Numbered from the stretch's first letter, positions 49,469 through 60,197 are shown. The stretch: DNA of 64,000 nucleotides from Anaerobacillus isosaccharinicus (GCF_001866075.3 NZ_CP063356.1:3152164-3216163); one strand, 5' to 3'. A program made the numbers and translations. Notes: generated by a model not told the origin, from the letters alone.

Positions 49469-49610
49469 ATAATAATGTTCCAAGGAACCACATCATTCCA
49501 AGTAAAAATAATAAAACAACGAGAATGACAACGATTGCTATACCGAAACCAAAACCAAAACCAAGCCCAGCTGTGGGACAAACATAGCCTGTACTTTGGT
49601 ACCTGTTCAC
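49467..49610 (-). CDS. YjcZ-like glycine/phenylalanine micro-protein (47 aa)
   Basis: A short gene starting at GTG 49610 with a GGCGGTGG-type ribosome binding site. The product is VNRYQSTGYVCPTAGLGFGF followed by GFGIAIVVILVVLLFLLGMM and WFLGTLL. The Gly-Phe repeat followed by one membrane helix is the pattern of YjcZ-family sporulation micro-proteins of Bacillus (function unknown). Its stop lies in the terminator stem. It is below usual length cut-offs and easily missed. Confidence 0.7.
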   Translation of the reverse strand: MNRYQSTGYVCPTAGLGFGFGFGIAIVVILVVLLFLLGMMWFLGTLL

Positions 49611-49744
49611 AAAGCCACCGCCTTTCAGAAGGATAATACAAATTATGAAACGGGAGTTGATCTTGTGTAAACGATTAGTTTACTAAATTTGTAACTAAGA
49701 CATACTTGTTAACGGTTAATTTCATAAAAAATTTAAAGACCAGT

Positions 49745-49782
49745 AAAGGGAATAAAAGTTTTTATAAGCTTTTATTCCCTTT
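49745..49782. terminator. Strong hairpin, probable terminator
   Basis: AAAGGGAATAAAAG/CTTTTATTCCCTTT, a perfect 14-bp stem. No gene ends nearby on the plus strand; it may insulate the radical SAM gene. Confidence 0.6.
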
Positions 49783-50080
49783 GTACTGTCTAAATTAAAG
49801 ATTAATTACTGATGCAAAATTGTTCATCAAATGTTCGAAAACTTAAAAACCTTTGTAATCAGGGTTTTTAAGAGTAAATCAAGTTACGTCACATTTTTTG
49901 TGATTTTTTTCACAGTTATTAGTTAATAGAAGTAATAATCTTTACATATAAGAAAGGCTGTAAATATTTTAAATGCCATATTGTTGTTAGATTGTAACAA
50001 TTATTTTAAATTCAACGAACTACTAGTTTTTATTGAAAGTTATACTAAATGTAGAGAAAAAAATATAGAGAAGTTTGGTG
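49783..50080. other. Non-coding leader of the radical SAM gene
   Basis: AT-rich, about 300 bp, without a recognisable riboswitch. One short hairpin (AAAACCTTTGTAATCAGGGTTTT, about 49847-49870) is visible. Confidence 0.35.
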
Positions 50081-51292
50081 ATGAAAATGCAAGGAATAGG
50101 AAAAGGACAAGGACATCCGCATGGAAAAGGACACCCACATGGTACTGGAGGACATCCAGGGGGAATGCCCACACAAATTGATTATGATCAAGATCCTTTT
50201 ATCGTGATTTGGGAGGTTACGCGTGCTTGTGAATTAAAGTGTGTCCACTGTCGAGCGGACGCACAAACAAAACCGGATCCAAATGAATTAAGCCATGAAG
50301 AAGGCATTAAGCTTATTGATGAAATATATGAAATGAACAACCCAATGCTTGTATTTACAGGTGGAGACTGTATGATGCGTAAAGATCTTTTTGATCTTTC
50401 TGAGTATGCAGTGAAAAAAGGCATGCGTGTATCGATGACGCCGAGTGCCACTGATAACGTAACAAAAGAAGCAATGGAGAAAGCGAAAAATGTTGGTCTT
50501 TCTCGTTGGGGAATAAGTCTTGATGGTCCAACACCGGAAATTCACGACCACTTCCGAGGAACGCCAGGTTCGTTTGATTTAACAGTAGAGAAAATTAAGT
50601 ACTTAAATGAATTAAATATGCCGCTACAAATCAATACTGTGATCTCTCGTTATAACTATGATTCACTTGAAAAGATGGCTGAACTAGTCGGTGAATTAAA
50701 AGCAGTGATGTGGTATATTTTCCTTCTTGTTCCTACAGGAAGAGGTCAAATGGATGCATGCTTAACACCTGCTGAGCATGAAAAAGTATTTCGTTGGCTC
50801 TATGAACTAGGGAAAACAGCACCTTACGATATTAAAACAACGGCAGCTCAACACTATCGACGTGTAGTTATTCAACAGAAAACAAGAGAAAATATTGTTG
50901 GTAAAGGTGATATCCGCTACGAAGATTCAATTACAGATACAGCTTATTTAATCGATGGATTGAAGCGTGCTCCTAAAGGTGTAAATGATGGAAATGGCTT
51001 CATTTTCGTTTCTCATACTGGCGATGTTATGCCAAGTGGCTTATTACCAATTGTAGTTGGAAACGTTAGAGAAAAGCCCTTAAAAGAAATATATCGAGAG
51101 TCTCCTGTATTGAAAGAGCTCCGTAATCCAAATCTATACAAAGGTAAGTGTGGTGTTTGTGAGTTTAAGTTCGTATGTGGAGGCTCTCGGTCTAGAACAT
51201 ACGCAGTAACTGGTGACTATTTAGAGAGTGAACCATTCTGTGTGTATATTCCTGAAGCAATGCGTCAAAAGGAAAATTCACCATCTGTTTAA
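50081..51292 (+). CDS. Radical SAM/SPASM protein with His/Gly-rich N terminus
   Basis: About 403 residues. A 30-residue N-terminal segment is a His-Gly-Pro repeat (GKGQGHPHGKGHPHGTGGHP), then a radical SAM core begins at FIVIWEVTRACELKCVHCRA with the CxxxCxxC [4Fe-4S] site. GGDCMMRKDL and GISLDGPTPEIHDHFRG are further core motifs. The C terminus has SPASM-type cysteines (KCGVCEFKFVCGGSRSRTYA, EPFC) for auxiliary clusters. It resembles the haem- or peptide-modifying family known as TIGR04053. No precursor peptide gene is evident nearby. Starts at 50081 or 50087 are both possible. Confidence 0.85.
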   Translation: MKMQGIGKGQGHPHGKGHPHGTGGHPGGMPTQIDYDQDPFIVIWEVTRACELKCVHCRADAQTKPDPNELSHEEGIKLIDEIYEMNNPMLVFTGGDCMMRKDLFDLSEYAVKKGMRVSMTPSATDNVTKEAMEKAKNVGLSRWGISLDGPTPEIHDHFRGTPGSFDLTVEKIKYLNELNMPLQINTVISRYNYDSLEKMAELVGELKAVMWYIFLLVPTGRGQMDACLTPAEHEKVFRWLYELGKTAPYDIKTTAAQHYRRVVIQQKTRENIVGKGDIRYEDSITDTAYLIDGLKRAPKGVNDGNGFIFVSHTGDVMPSGLLPIVVGNVREKPLKEIYRESPVLKELRNPNLYKGKCGVCEFKFVCGGSRSRTYAVTGDYLESEPFCVYIPEAMRQKENSPSV

Positions 51293-51309
51293 AATGAAAA
51301 TTTTCAGGG

Positions 51310-51340
51310 ATGAGACTGACGAAAGTTAGTCTCATTTTTA
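51310..51340 (+). terminator. Terminator after the radical SAM gene
   Basis: ATGAGACT/AGTCTCAT stem followed by TTTTTAT. Confidence 0.8.
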
Positions 51341-51564
51341 TCGTATAAAACAAAAGTCTATAGTTCTAAAATCTCACTTTTCACTGTGTGTATGTAGTTA
51401 ATGTCTAAAAAAAGTGAACTTTTTTTGAAATATCATTCAATCTTGATGTAGTTTGTTACTGTAATAGGTAAAATTACTTATGATAAATTAACCATTGAAT
51501 TCTATAATAATAGAAAAATAATAATAGAAAATAATATTTCACTGTAGAAGGGAAGCGGGGACCA

Positions 51565-53301
51565 ATGGTCGAACTGCAATTGGAAGTAAATCCGCCAATG
51601 ATATTAGTTGTAGATGACCGAAGATCTACCCGATTATTGATTAGAAAAGTTCTACAAAAAGAAGGATATAAAATTGTTGAGGCCGAAAATGGACAAGAAG
51701 CGTTAGAAATCTTTAATACATATAAACCAGCAGTCATCCTCCTAGATATTGTTATGCCAGTAATGGACGGTCTAACAGCATGTAAAAAGATTAGAAGGAT
51801 GCCAGGTGGAGAAGAAACTCCTATATTAATGTTTACCGGTAAAAATGAAGGGAAGTTTGTTGTAGAAAAGGCATTCCAAGCAGGTGCAAACGACTTTATA
51901 ACAAAGCCAATTAATTGGGAAGAATTAAAATATCGAGTTCTTCGAATGCTACAAATTCGTGACATGTACGAAAAAATTCAAAGACAGTATTACTATGACT
52001 CTTTAACAGGTTTACCAAATCGCTTATTATTGCAAGATCGACTTGCTGTTGCTATAAATCAACTTTCAGAAACTAATGAGAAACTAGCTATTATTTATCT
52101 TACGATTAAGAATTTTAATTTAATTAATGACGCCTTTGGATATGAAGATGGTGATTTAATTCTAAAAGCAATAACAGAACGTTTGTTAACCATTAGTAAC
52201 CCTAATCTGACAATAACTAGAGTAGGATTAGCTAATTTCCCTTGTATTATAAAGCAAATTCACAGTGAAGATGAAGCGGCAAAAAAAGCAGATGAAATTA
52301 TTGTTGCTTTAAGTGATGAATGGACAATTAGAGGCCAAGAGATTTATTTAGACAGTAATATTGGAATTTCGCTCTACCCTAATGATGGTAACGAAGTTCA
52401 AGCGTTATTACAACATGCAGAAATTGCCATGGTGAGGGCTTCTGAGCTAAGAACTAATAGTTATTGTTTTTATAATGAAGAAATGAATTCAAAGGCGTAT
52501 GAAAGAATATCGTTAGAGAACGCACTACGGACTGCTCTCACTAAAGGAGAGTTTGTACTCTTTTACCAACCGAAAATTTTAAGTGAAACAGATACTATTT
52601 CTGGAGTTGAAGTATTGATTCGTTGGAGGAATGAAGAGAGGGGACTTGTTCCACCTGGCGAGTTCATTCCTGTAGTTGAAGAGAATGGTATGATTATTGA
52701 GATAGGAGAATGGGTGTTACGAACTGCTTGTAAACAAGTGAAAACTTGGTTAGATCAAGGATTTGAAATAAGCCTATCTGTTAACGTTTCTTCTAGACAA
52801 TTTTATGAAAATTGCTTCGTTTCTCGCATTGAAGGGATTTTACTAGAAACACAGTTTCCAGCTAGTTTGTTAACAATTGAGATTACAGAGAGTATTGCTA
52901 TGAAAGATATAAATCATGCAATTTCCTGTTTAGAACAATTAAAAGGTTTAAACGTTCAAATTTCAATAGACGACTTTGGTACTGGATATTCTTCTTTAAG
53001 TTATTTAAATCAACTGCCTCTTAGTGAACTTAAAATCGATCGTTCTTTCATTGAAAATTTAGCTAACAATGGTAATGGTGCTATCATAGATATGATTTTA
53101 GCCTTAGGTAGGACCTTAAATTTAAATGTTGTAGCTGAAGGCGTTGAAACGATTGAACAGAAGCTTTATTTAAAGGAACGTAATTGTAGGGAAATGCAAG
53201 GTTTCTTATTTAGTAAACCAATCCCGATAAACGAATTAGAAATCTTACTTAAATCTTTCGATAGGAAAGATCTAAAAGTAAATAGTTCATCGCTAGATTA
53301 A
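51565..53301 (+). CDS. Response regulator with degenerate GGDEF and EVL-type EAL domain
   Basis: A 578-residue protein: REC domain (about 10-125; phospho-Asp in VILLDIVMPVMDG), GGDEF domain (about 135-310) and EAL domain (about 320-570). The GGDEF site is lost (VGLANF in place of GGDEF), so it cannot be a normal cyclase. The EAL signature reads EVLIRWRNEERG, and the remaining sites SIDDFGTGYSSLSYL and KIDRSFIENL are intact, compatible with phosphodiesterase activity. Phosphorylation by the adjacent kinases could gate it. GGGAAGCGGGG precedes the ATG. It is the first gene of the signalling cluster. Confidence 0.9.
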   Translation: MVELQLEVNPPMILVVDDRRSTRLLIRKVLQKEGYKIVEAENGQEALEIFNTYKPAVILLDIVMPVMDGLTACKKIRRMPGGEETPILMFTGKNEGKFVVEKAFQAGANDFITKPINWEELKYRVLRMLQIRDMYEKIQRQYYYDSLTGLPNRLLLQDRLAVAINQLSETNEKLAIIYLTIKNFNLINDAFGYEDGDLILKAITERLLTISNPNLTITRVGLANFPCIIKQIHSEDEAAKKADEIIVALSDEWTIRGQEIYLDSNIGISLYPNDGNEVQALLQHAEIAMVRASELRTNSYCFYNEEMNSKAYERISLENALRTALTKGEFVLFYQPKILSETDTISGVEVLIRWRNEERGLVPPGEFIPVVEENGMIIEIGEWVLRTACKQVKTWLDQGFEISLSVNVSSRQFYENCFVSRIEGILLETQFPASLLTIEITESIAMKDINHAISCLEQLKGLNVQISIDDFGTGYSSLSYLNQLPLSELKIDRSFIENLANNGNGAIIDMILALGRTLNLNVVAEGVETIEQKLYLKERNCREMQGFLFSKPIPINELEILLKSFDRKDLKVNSSSLD

Positions 53302-53319
53302 GGAGAAGTGGAGAAAAAA

Positions 53320-54489
53320 ATGATATCTAATCAGGCAAAAATCCTCATTATTGATGATAGTCGAACAAATAGGATTTTTTTAGAAAAGCAGCTTCAAAAA
53401 GCTGGCTTCTCTAATATAAGTCAATCAATTGATGGTGAACAGGGGTTAGAAATGATAGCGGTTTCACCTCCTGATTTAATTATTTTAGACATTGTCATGC
53501 CTAAAATTGATGGATTTGAAGTGTGCCGAAGGACTAAAGAAAATCCGCTTACGAAAATGATTCCAATCATTATGGTTACAGGACTAGATGATTATGATGC
53601 TAAATTAAAATGTTTGCGTTACGGAGCAGACGACCTATTGAATAAACCGGTAAAACCGCCGGAATTACTAGCAAGAGTTAATACCTTAGTTCATGTGAAA
53701 CAATATTTTGATGATTTACAACGATTGAATCAACAGATGATGGATAATTTAAAAACAGCTGGACGAATTCAACGAGCATTGCTACCGAAACAGTTTCCAA
53801 AGGTAAATGGCTTAGAATTTGATGCTTATTATCAGCCTACAGAATGTATTGGTGGCGATTATTATAATGTTTTCTCGGTTGATAAAGAAAATATTTGTAT
53901 GTATATTGCAGATGTAATGGGGCATCAATTTGATGGAGCTATGCTAACCGTTTTCGTAAAAGAATTTATTTCTGGCTACAGTAAACGGGTTGTGGAGATG
54001 GGAAAAGCATTTAGTCCTGCAGAATGTTTGACGGAATTAGACATTGCTTTTAAAAAAGAAGGATTTCCAGCAGATTTATTTGTTACTTTATTTATTACAA
54101 TTTTCAATGTTCCAACTTCAATGCTTACATTTTCAGCAGCTGGTTTTGCCCAGCCCCCGATCGTTTATGGGGTAAATGGAATTAGGGAACTTCGTTCTGA
54201 AGGAAAGCTCATAATGGCTTTAGATTGTATAGAGCCGTTTAAAGAAAATAAAACCAAGCTTCAACAAGGTGAAGGAGTTTTCTTTTATACCGATGGGATT
54301 GTTGAAGAATTTAACGAAGCAAACAATGAACAATTTGGGTACGATCGACTATATGATATCTTTGTAACTCTAGATTTAGGAAACGAACAAGAGTTAATTC
54401 CTGTTGTATTGCGACGTTTAAAGCAATTTTCGAAACGAGAATCGTTCACAGACGATATTGCCTTAATTAATTTTTTTAGAAGATCTTGA
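53320..54489 (+). CDS. REC-PP2C serine phosphatase (RsbY/RsbU-type)
   Basis: A 389-residue protein. N-terminal REC domain (about 1-120; phospho-Asp in LIILDIVMPKIDGFE), a coiled linker, and a SpoIIE/PP2C domain (about 155-385) with metal-binding Asp in CIGGDYYNVF, MYIADVMGHQFDGAM, FFYTDGIVEEFNEAN and SFTDDIALI. In Bacillus cereus, RsbY has exactly this layout and dephosphorylates the anti-anti-sigma factor RsbV to activate sigma-B. ATG 53320 follows GGAG with 6-nt spacing; a GTG 12 nt upstream is possible. Confidence 0.9.
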   Translation: MISNQAKILIIDDSRTNRIFLEKQLQKAGFSNISQSIDGEQGLEMIAVSPPDLIILDIVMPKIDGFEVCRRTKENPLTKMIPIIMVTGLDDYDAKLKCLRYGADDLLNKPVKPPELLARVNTLVHVKQYFDDLQRLNQQMMDNLKTAGRIQRALLPKQFPKVNGLEFDAYYQPTECIGGDYYNVFSVDKENICMYIADVMGHQFDGAMLTVFVKEFISGYSKRVVEMGKAFSPAECLTELDIAFKKEGFPADLFVTLFITIFNVPTSMLTFSAAGFAQPPIVYGVNGIRELRSEGKLIMALDCIEPFKENKTKLQQGEGVFFYTDGIVEEFNEANNEQFGYDRLYDIFVTLDLGNEQELIPVVLRRLKQFSKRESFTDDIALINFFRRS

Positions 54490-54519
54490 GACTTCTGTAA
54501 GTAGGAAAGGTGTAAATAA

Positions 54520-57321
54520 ATGAAGATACTTCTAAAACCGATTGTAGCTTTTATGGATAAATTATCTTATTTAAAAAAGTTTCTATTAATAGGAGTTATT
54601 GTTGGGTTATGCATAATTACGATTTCGGTTTCTTGGTTTTTGGAAATCGAAAAAAAAGTAGTTGATTCAAAAAATCGCCAAATTGGAGCTTACTATATAA
54701 ATGAAACAAAAGATGTACTAAAACTTATGCAAGAACATCGCGGCCTTGGTTATGCTTATGGTGGCGAAGGGGTTAATGATTTTCAAGTCATACAAAGACG
54801 GACACTTATTCAAGAAAAGTTAAAAGAAATAGAAGAAATAAATGAGAAATATGATTTTTTATTAGACGTTGATGAACATTGGCAGGATATAGTTAGAGAT
54901 TGGAATGCACTTCAATATAATTACTTAATTATCAACAGGCAGCAATGGTTCTCATCTTATACCAATATAATTTTAAAAGTGACGAATGTTATGAAATATG
55001 TAGCTGATAGATCTGAACTTATTCTTGATTATGATCGATATCGTTTTTACCTTACATCTATAATAATAAACGATGTTCCTAAATTAATTGAAGATATAGG
55101 GCATATGCGCGGGCTAGGAACAAGGGCTTTATATACCGGGAATATAACTGAGGAGGAGAAGTTAGAATTTATTCAGCTACACCGAGGGACAACAACTCAT
55201 CTAAACAATATATTAGGTACGATTTCTAGCTTACAAGAGATAGAACCTGAAAAACTCTCTAAAATCTATTCGTTTGAAGAGGAAGTTTATCTTGAGACGA
55301 TGTCATTTTTAGATACATTTAAAAATCAATTTATTACTTCACACGTTTTAGAAGTAGAAGCAGCTCAGTATTTTGATGATGCAACTAAAATCATTAATAA
55401 AAATTACCAGTTATTTGAAGATGTTACTGCTAGTTTAATTTCAGAACTTGAGAATGCAAAAACTAAAATGCAGTGGAGTAAATTTGGCATTTTATTTGGA
55501 ACGTTACTTATTGGATTCATTGGCCTTTATATATTTTTAGGTTCTTATTACTCTGTACAACGGGCAATCTCTTCTTTAAAGACAGATACTTCAAAGATTG
55601 CCAATGGGGATTTTTCTTCAAGGGTTAAATTAAAAACTAAAGATGAACTTTCTCACATTGCTGAGGCTATAAACAAAATGGCAGAATCTCTACAAATATA
55701 TGTAAATAACCGAGAGTTAGTAGAAAAAGAATTAATTGAAGCAAAGGAAGAAGCTGAACTAGCTTCAAAAGCAAAAAGTGAATTTCTCGCTAACATTAGT
55801 CATGAAATACGGACACCGATGAATGTCATAATTGGAATGACAGGATTGGTTCTTAAATCTGACCTCACAAAAGAGCAGCATGAATATATCTCGATGGTTA
55901 GAGAAGCTTCGCAATCACTATTAGAAATAATCAATGATTTATTGGACTATTCCAAAGCGGAATCTGGAAACATGACTTTACGGATGTCGTGCTTTAACTT
56001 ACATGAGTTAATTTTGCGTTTAACAAAATTTCAAACAATTAAAGCCGATGAAAAAGGGATTGATTTAATTCATGAAATCTCTAATAATGTCCCCACATAT
56101 GTGGAGGGCGATCCTTTACGACTACAGCAAGTTTTAATTAATTTAATAAGCAACGGTATTAAATTTACTGATCACGGAGAGGTAAAACTTAACGTTGAAG
56201 TTATGGCTGAATACGAAAACTATGCTGACGTTAAATTTTCTGTTTGTGATACTGGCATTGGTATTCCAAAAGGGAAAATGGGTCAATTATTTAAGAGTTT
56301 TAGTCAGATTGATAGTTCCTTAACAAGAGTTCATGAGGGTACAGGACTGGGGTTAGCTATTTCTAAAAAACTTACAGAATTAATGGGTGGCTTTATTGGT
56401 GTTGAAAGTGAATATGGAAAGGGTAGTATTTTTTATTTTACCGTTTCATTTAAAGTTACTGACAAAGAGGATAGTCAAACTGATAGTGTCATTTTCATAA
56501 AAGAGAGAAATTTAGAGTCTTCTTTAGAGTACAATAATAGTTTTCCAGAAACAAACCTACTTCTAGTAGAAGATAAAAAAATGAATCAGAAGCTTGCTAT
56601 TGCATTATTAAAACGTAAAGGTTGGAATGTTTCGGTTGCTAATAATGGACAAGAGGCAGTAGAGAAATTTTCTAATGAAAGTTTTGATATCATTTTAATG
56701 GATATTTCCATGCCGATCATGGATGGTATTGAAGCAACGAAACATATACGAAAATTGGAAAAGTTGAGTGAAATTGAACCAACAACTATTATAGCGATGA
56801 CTGCTAACGCCTTACATGGTGATCGGGAAAAATATTTTGCAGTTGGGATGAACGATTATATTTCAAAACCAATTAATTCAGATGAGCTTTACAGTGTAAT
56901 AGGATCTTATCTAAGAACGAGTATAGACACAGAAGAGGAAGAGCTTGAGATAGAGAAAACAGATGTTCAATTTATTGAAGGTTTTTCAAGGGTTAAAGAA
57001 CAATTAGGTGATGATAAAGAGGTGATAACTGAAATAATTGAAATTTTCTTAGAAGATTACCCTACTGAAATCAATGCACTACACCTAGCTTTAGAAGACA
57101 ATAATATCGAAAAACTTTCAGAAGTAGCTCACGGTTTGAAGGGAGAGTTAGGTAACTTAGGACTTTACAACGGTTATGAATTGGCTCTACGAATTGAAAA
57201 AGTAGCTAAGTCAGATACGTTTAATTTTGAACATGCTCAAAGTTTATTAACGGAATTAACCGTTGAAATGGAAAAAATACAACAATTTTTTTCCAAGGAT
57301 GATTGGTATGATTGTATTTAA
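54520..57321 (+). CDS. Hybrid sensor kinase HK-REC-HPt with periplasmic sensor
   Basis: A 933-residue membrane kinase. Helix 1 (about 20-40), a large extracytoplasmic helical sensor (to about 320), helix 2 (about 322-342), HAMP (about 345-395), HisKA with phospho-His in [13 protein letters not shown] near residue 427, and HATPase ([29 protein letters not shown]). A REC domain (phospho-Asp in [12 protein letters not shown] near 727) and a C-terminal HPt (His in [13 protein letters not shown] near 870) follow. It can run a four-step phosphorelay within one protein, probably towards the REC domains encoded upstream. Ribosome binding site AGGAAAGG. Confidence 0.95.
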   Translation: MKILLKPIVAFMDKLSYLKKFLLIGVIVGLCIITISVSWFLEIEKKVVDSKNRQIGAYYINETKDVLKLMQEHRGLGYAYGGEGVNDFQVIQRRTLIQEKLKEIEEINEKYDFLLDVDEHWQDIVRDWNALQYNYLIINRQQWFSSYTNIILKVTNVMKYVADRSELILDYDRYRFYLTSIIINDVPKLIEDIGHMRGLGTRALYTGNITEEEKLEFIQLHRGTTTHLNNILGTISSLQEIEPEKLSKIYSFEEEVYLETMSFLDTFKNQFITSHVLEVEAAQYFDDATKIINKNYQLFEDVTASLISELENAKTKMQWSKFGILFGTLLIGFIGLYIFLGSYYSVQRAISSLKTDTSKIANGDFSSRVKLKTKDELSHIAEAINKMAESLQIYVNNRELVEKELIEAKEEAELASKAKSEFLANISHEIRTPMNVIIGMTGLVLKSDLTKEQHEYISMVREASQSLLEIINDLLDYSKAESGNMTLRMSCFNLHELILRLTKFQTIKADEKGIDLIHEISNNVPTYVEGDPLRLQQVLINLISNGIKFTDHGEVKLNVEVMAEYENYADVKFSVCDTGIGIPKGKMGQLFKSFSQIDSSLTRVHEGTGLGLAISKKLTELMGGFIGVESEYGKGSIFYFTVSFKVTDKEDSQTDSVIFIKERNLESSLEYNNSFPETNLLLVEDKKMNQKLAIALLKRKGWNVSVANNGQEAVEKFSNESFDIILMDISMPIMDGIEATKHIRKLEKLSEIEPTTIIAMTANALHGDREKYFAVGMNDYISKPINSDELYSVIGSYLRTSIDTEEEELEIEKTDVQFIEGFSRVKEQLGDDKEVITEIIEIFLEDYPTEINALHLALEDNNIEKLSEVAHGLKGELGNLGLYNGYELALRIEKVAKSDTFNFEHAQSLLTELTVEMEKIQQFFSKDDWYDCI

Positions 57322-57340
57322 AAAAGTTTTAGTTTTTCAT

Positions 57341-57369
57341 GACACCTTAACATGTTAGGGTGTCTTTTT
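57341..57369 (+). terminator. Terminator ending the first signalling operon
   Basis: GACACCTTAACATGTTAGGGTGTC stem-loop then TTTTT; it separates the two kinase operons. Confidence 0.8.
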
Positions 57370-57493
57370 GCATGTTTTTGATAATTATCCTAGATACAAT
57401 TAGCAACTTATAGTAGTATTTTATAGAAGGATGTAAAATTATTGGTTTTACTTCATTTTATTGTAAAAATATGTTCTAGTAGAAAGGTACAAA

Positions 57494-60175
57494 ATGAAAT
57501 TAAAAACGAAATTATACCTAGGTTTTGGGACTATTCTAGTTATTTCGTTATTTATTAGTTCCATTACCCTTTATACGTCAAGTCAGCAGAAAAAAAATAT
57601 GGAGAACTTAATTACCAATAATTATGAACGAGTGAGCTTGGCTCAGAGTTTAAAGTTTAATGTACAAACGAAAGCACGAATCATAAGAGAACATTTTATT
57701 TATGAACAAGGAGAAGCGCAAATTCTAGAAGAAGACATATTAAAGGAGCTAGTTTTAGAATCTGTTAAGGATTTAGAACGGTTAAGTCTTCTAGTTTCTG
57801 ATAAGCAGGATTTGCGGAGGTTAGTCATTAAGTTAGAAGAGTTAAATGTGAAACACAATGCAAACATTTTAACTATTGTAGACCTCGTAAAGATGGATCA
57901 TTACGATGAAGCAAAACGGATGATGTTAATAGAGAATTCCGAAGTGAGAATAGCTTTAATCAATGAAATTGATGATTTAACAGAAAGAGAAGAAGCTGAG
58001 ATGGCTTTCCTGGTGGCACAATCTCTTCAACAATATCAGTTCACCCAAGATCTCTTTTTAATTCTTATCTTTTGTAGTACTCTTTTGGTCCTTAGCATTA
58101 CAACTTCTGTCATTCGTAGCTTTACAAAAAGTTTAAATAGTGTTCGAAGCGTGATGACTAATCTTCCTAATAATTCTTTTGAAAAAATACCAAGAATTGA
58201 AAATCAGTTCAAAAACGAATTCGGAGATGTGGCAAAGGCATATAACGAAATGGCAGATGCGCTAGAGCGTTTTGCCATAAATGAAAAAGAATTAAACGAT
58301 TCATTAAAAGAAGAAAACTGGGTGAAAACGAAGTATGCCGATATTGCTACTAGTTTTCAAGGCGCCCAAAAATTAACTTCTTTTAGTGATGTTTTTATTA
58401 CGAAAATTGCTTTAATAGTGGGTGCAACGTTTGGCGTCTTTTACTTTAAGGATGAAAAGGGATTAAAGAGAACGGGATCATTTGCTGCTAACAAGATAGA
58501 TTTAGAAGAACAGATTTTTCGAAATGGAGAAGGCCTCGTAGGTCAGTGTGCTATGTCCAATCAGATTATGGTCTTAGACAACCTTCCAAAGAACTATATC
58601 GAGACAAAGTCTGGGCTAGGAAGTGCAACGCCTACATCATTAATTATTCTTCCAATCGAATTTCAAGGCGAAGTTCTTGGAGTAATAGAATTAGCTAAGT
58701 TTGAGAAGTTTACGCCATTACAACAAAGACTCCTTGAACAAGTTTGTAATTCAATAGGTCCTAATATTGACCGCATAATCTATCATATGGAAATCGAAAG
58801 GTTACTTTCAGAATCACAATCCTTAACTGAGGAGTTGCAAGCTCAATCAGAAGAACTACAACAGCAACAAGAGGAATTAAGAACAATTAATGAAGATTTA
58901 TATAAAGAGAATGTTCGTTCAGATGAGAAAACAAAAGAGTTAGAAGTGATCAAAGACAACCTTGAAGAGAAAAACAGAGAGATATTACTAAGCTCCAAGT
59001 ATAAAACAGAGTTTTTAGCAAATATGTCTCATGAACTAAGAACCCCACTTAATAGTATGCTAATCTTATCTGAAATTCTTGCAGATAATTCTCAGAGTAA
59101 CTTAACTGAAAAGCAAATTGAGTATGCTAAAGCGATCCATACATCAGGAAAAGATCTATTGAATTTAATTAATGATATTTTAGATTTATCAAAAGTTGAA
59201 TCTGGAAAACTAGAAATCTATCCAGAGGAAGTTGAAGTTAATGATATTAAAGCGTTTGTCCATAGACAATTTTCACCTATTGCTCGAAATAAAGGAGTAG
59301 ATTTTGAAATTGTTATTGATAGGGACACATCAGAAGTAATTGTCACTGATGATCAACGTTTAAAACAAATCTTAAAAAACTTGTTATCTAATGCCTTCAA
59401 GTTTACAAATGAAGGAAAAGTTATTTTCCAAATTAAACCTGGAAATAAAGAAAGTATTTTTAAAATGGTTTTTTCAGTTATTGATACTGGCATTGGAATT
59501 CCTCAAAATAAACATGAAATTATTTTTGAGGCTTTTAGCCAAGTAGATGGGACGACCTCGCGTAAATTTGGTGGTACGGGCTTAGGGTTATCAATTAGTA
59601 GAGAACTCTCTCAACTGTTATGTGGATATATTGAAGTTACGAGTGAAGAGGGGATAGGGAGTACATTCTCGCTATACTTGCCTGAGCTTAATATTGAAAA
59701 TCAATTTGAAGATAATAAACTTGTGGCGGCTTCCCTGGAAGAAAGTATAGATGGTGAGGTTGCCGAAGTAGAGTCTGAATGTAATAACCAACCTGAAGAT
59801 GGGGTTCTAGAAAATATTCATGTGTTACTCGTCGACGATGACATCAGAAATGTCTTTGCGTTAACAAGCGCCTTAGAAATGGAAAAAATGACTGTTTTAT
59901 ATGCCGAGAACGGGATTGACGCCTTAAACATTATAAAACAATCTAAGGTTGATATTGTATTAATGGATATCATGATGCCGAAGATGGATGGTTATGAAGC
60001 GATGGAAGAAATTAGAAATGATAAAAATTTTAAACACATACCAATCATCGCTTTAACTGCAAAAGCGATGAAAGCTGACCGGCAAAAGTGTATTGAAGCA
60101 GGGGCGTCTGATTACATTAGCAAACCTGTAAATATTGAACAATTATTATCTTTAATGAAAGTTTGGCTATATTAG
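57494..60175 (+). CDS. Hybrid sensor kinase with GAF domain (RsbK-like)
   Basis: An 893-residue protein: helix 1 (about 8-28), an extracytoplasmic four-helix sensor of CHASE3/4HB type (about 30-180), helix 2 (about 185-207), HAMP (to about 265), GAF (about 290-430), a Gln/Glu-rich coiled coil (SEELQQQQEELRTI), HisKA (phospho-His in LANMSHELRTPLN near 509), HATPase (NLLSNAFKFT, DTGIGIP, GTGLGLSISREL) and a C-terminal REC (phospho-Asp in VLMDIMMPKMDGYE near 823). This layout resembles RsbK of Bacillus cereus, which is methylated by RsbM and signals to RsbY. A CheR-type gene follows 22 bp later. Confidence 0.93.
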   Translation: MKLKTKLYLGFGTILVISLFISSITLYTSSQQKKNMENLITNNYERVSLAQSLKFNVQTKARIIREHFIYEQGEAQILEEDILKELVLESVKDLERLSLLVSDKQDLRRLVIKLEELNVKHNANILTIVDLVKMDHYDEAKRMMLIENSEVRIALINEIDDLTEREEAEMAFLVAQSLQQYQFTQDLFLILIFCSTLLVLSITTSVIRSFTKSLNSVRSVMTNLPNNSFEKIPRIENQFKNEFGDVAKAYNEMADALERFAINEKELNDSLKEENWVKTKYADIATSFQGAQKLTSFSDVFITKIALIVGATFGVFYFKDEKGLKRTGSFAANKIDLEEQIFRNGEGLVGQCAMSNQIMVLDNLPKNYIETKSGLGSATPTSLIILPIEFQGEVLGVIELAKFEKFTPLQQRLLEQVCNSIGPNIDRIIYHMEIERLLSESQSLTEELQAQSEELQQQQEELRTINEDLYKENVRSDEKTKELEVIKDNLEEKNREILLSSKYKTEFLANMSHELRTPLNSMLILSEILADNSQSNLTEKQIEYAKAIHTSGKDLLNLINDILDLSKVESGKLEIYPEEVEVNDIKAFVHRQFSPIARNKGVDFEIVIDRDTSEVIVTDDQRLKQILKNLLSNAFKFTNEGKVIFQIKPGNKESIFKMVFSVIDTGIGIPQNKHEIIFEAFSQVDGTTSRKFGGTGLGLSISRELSQLLCGYIEVTSEEGIGSTFSLYLPELNIENQFEDNKLVAASLEESIDGEVAEVESECNNQPEDGVLENIHVLLVDDDIRNVFALTSALEMEKMTVLYAENGIDALNIIKQSKVDIVLMDIMMPKMDGYEAMEEIRNDKNFKHIPIIALTAKAMKADRQKCIEAGASDYISKPVNIEQLLSLMKVWLY

Positions 60176-60197
60176 TAAGCAGAGGGGTATAACCGAA

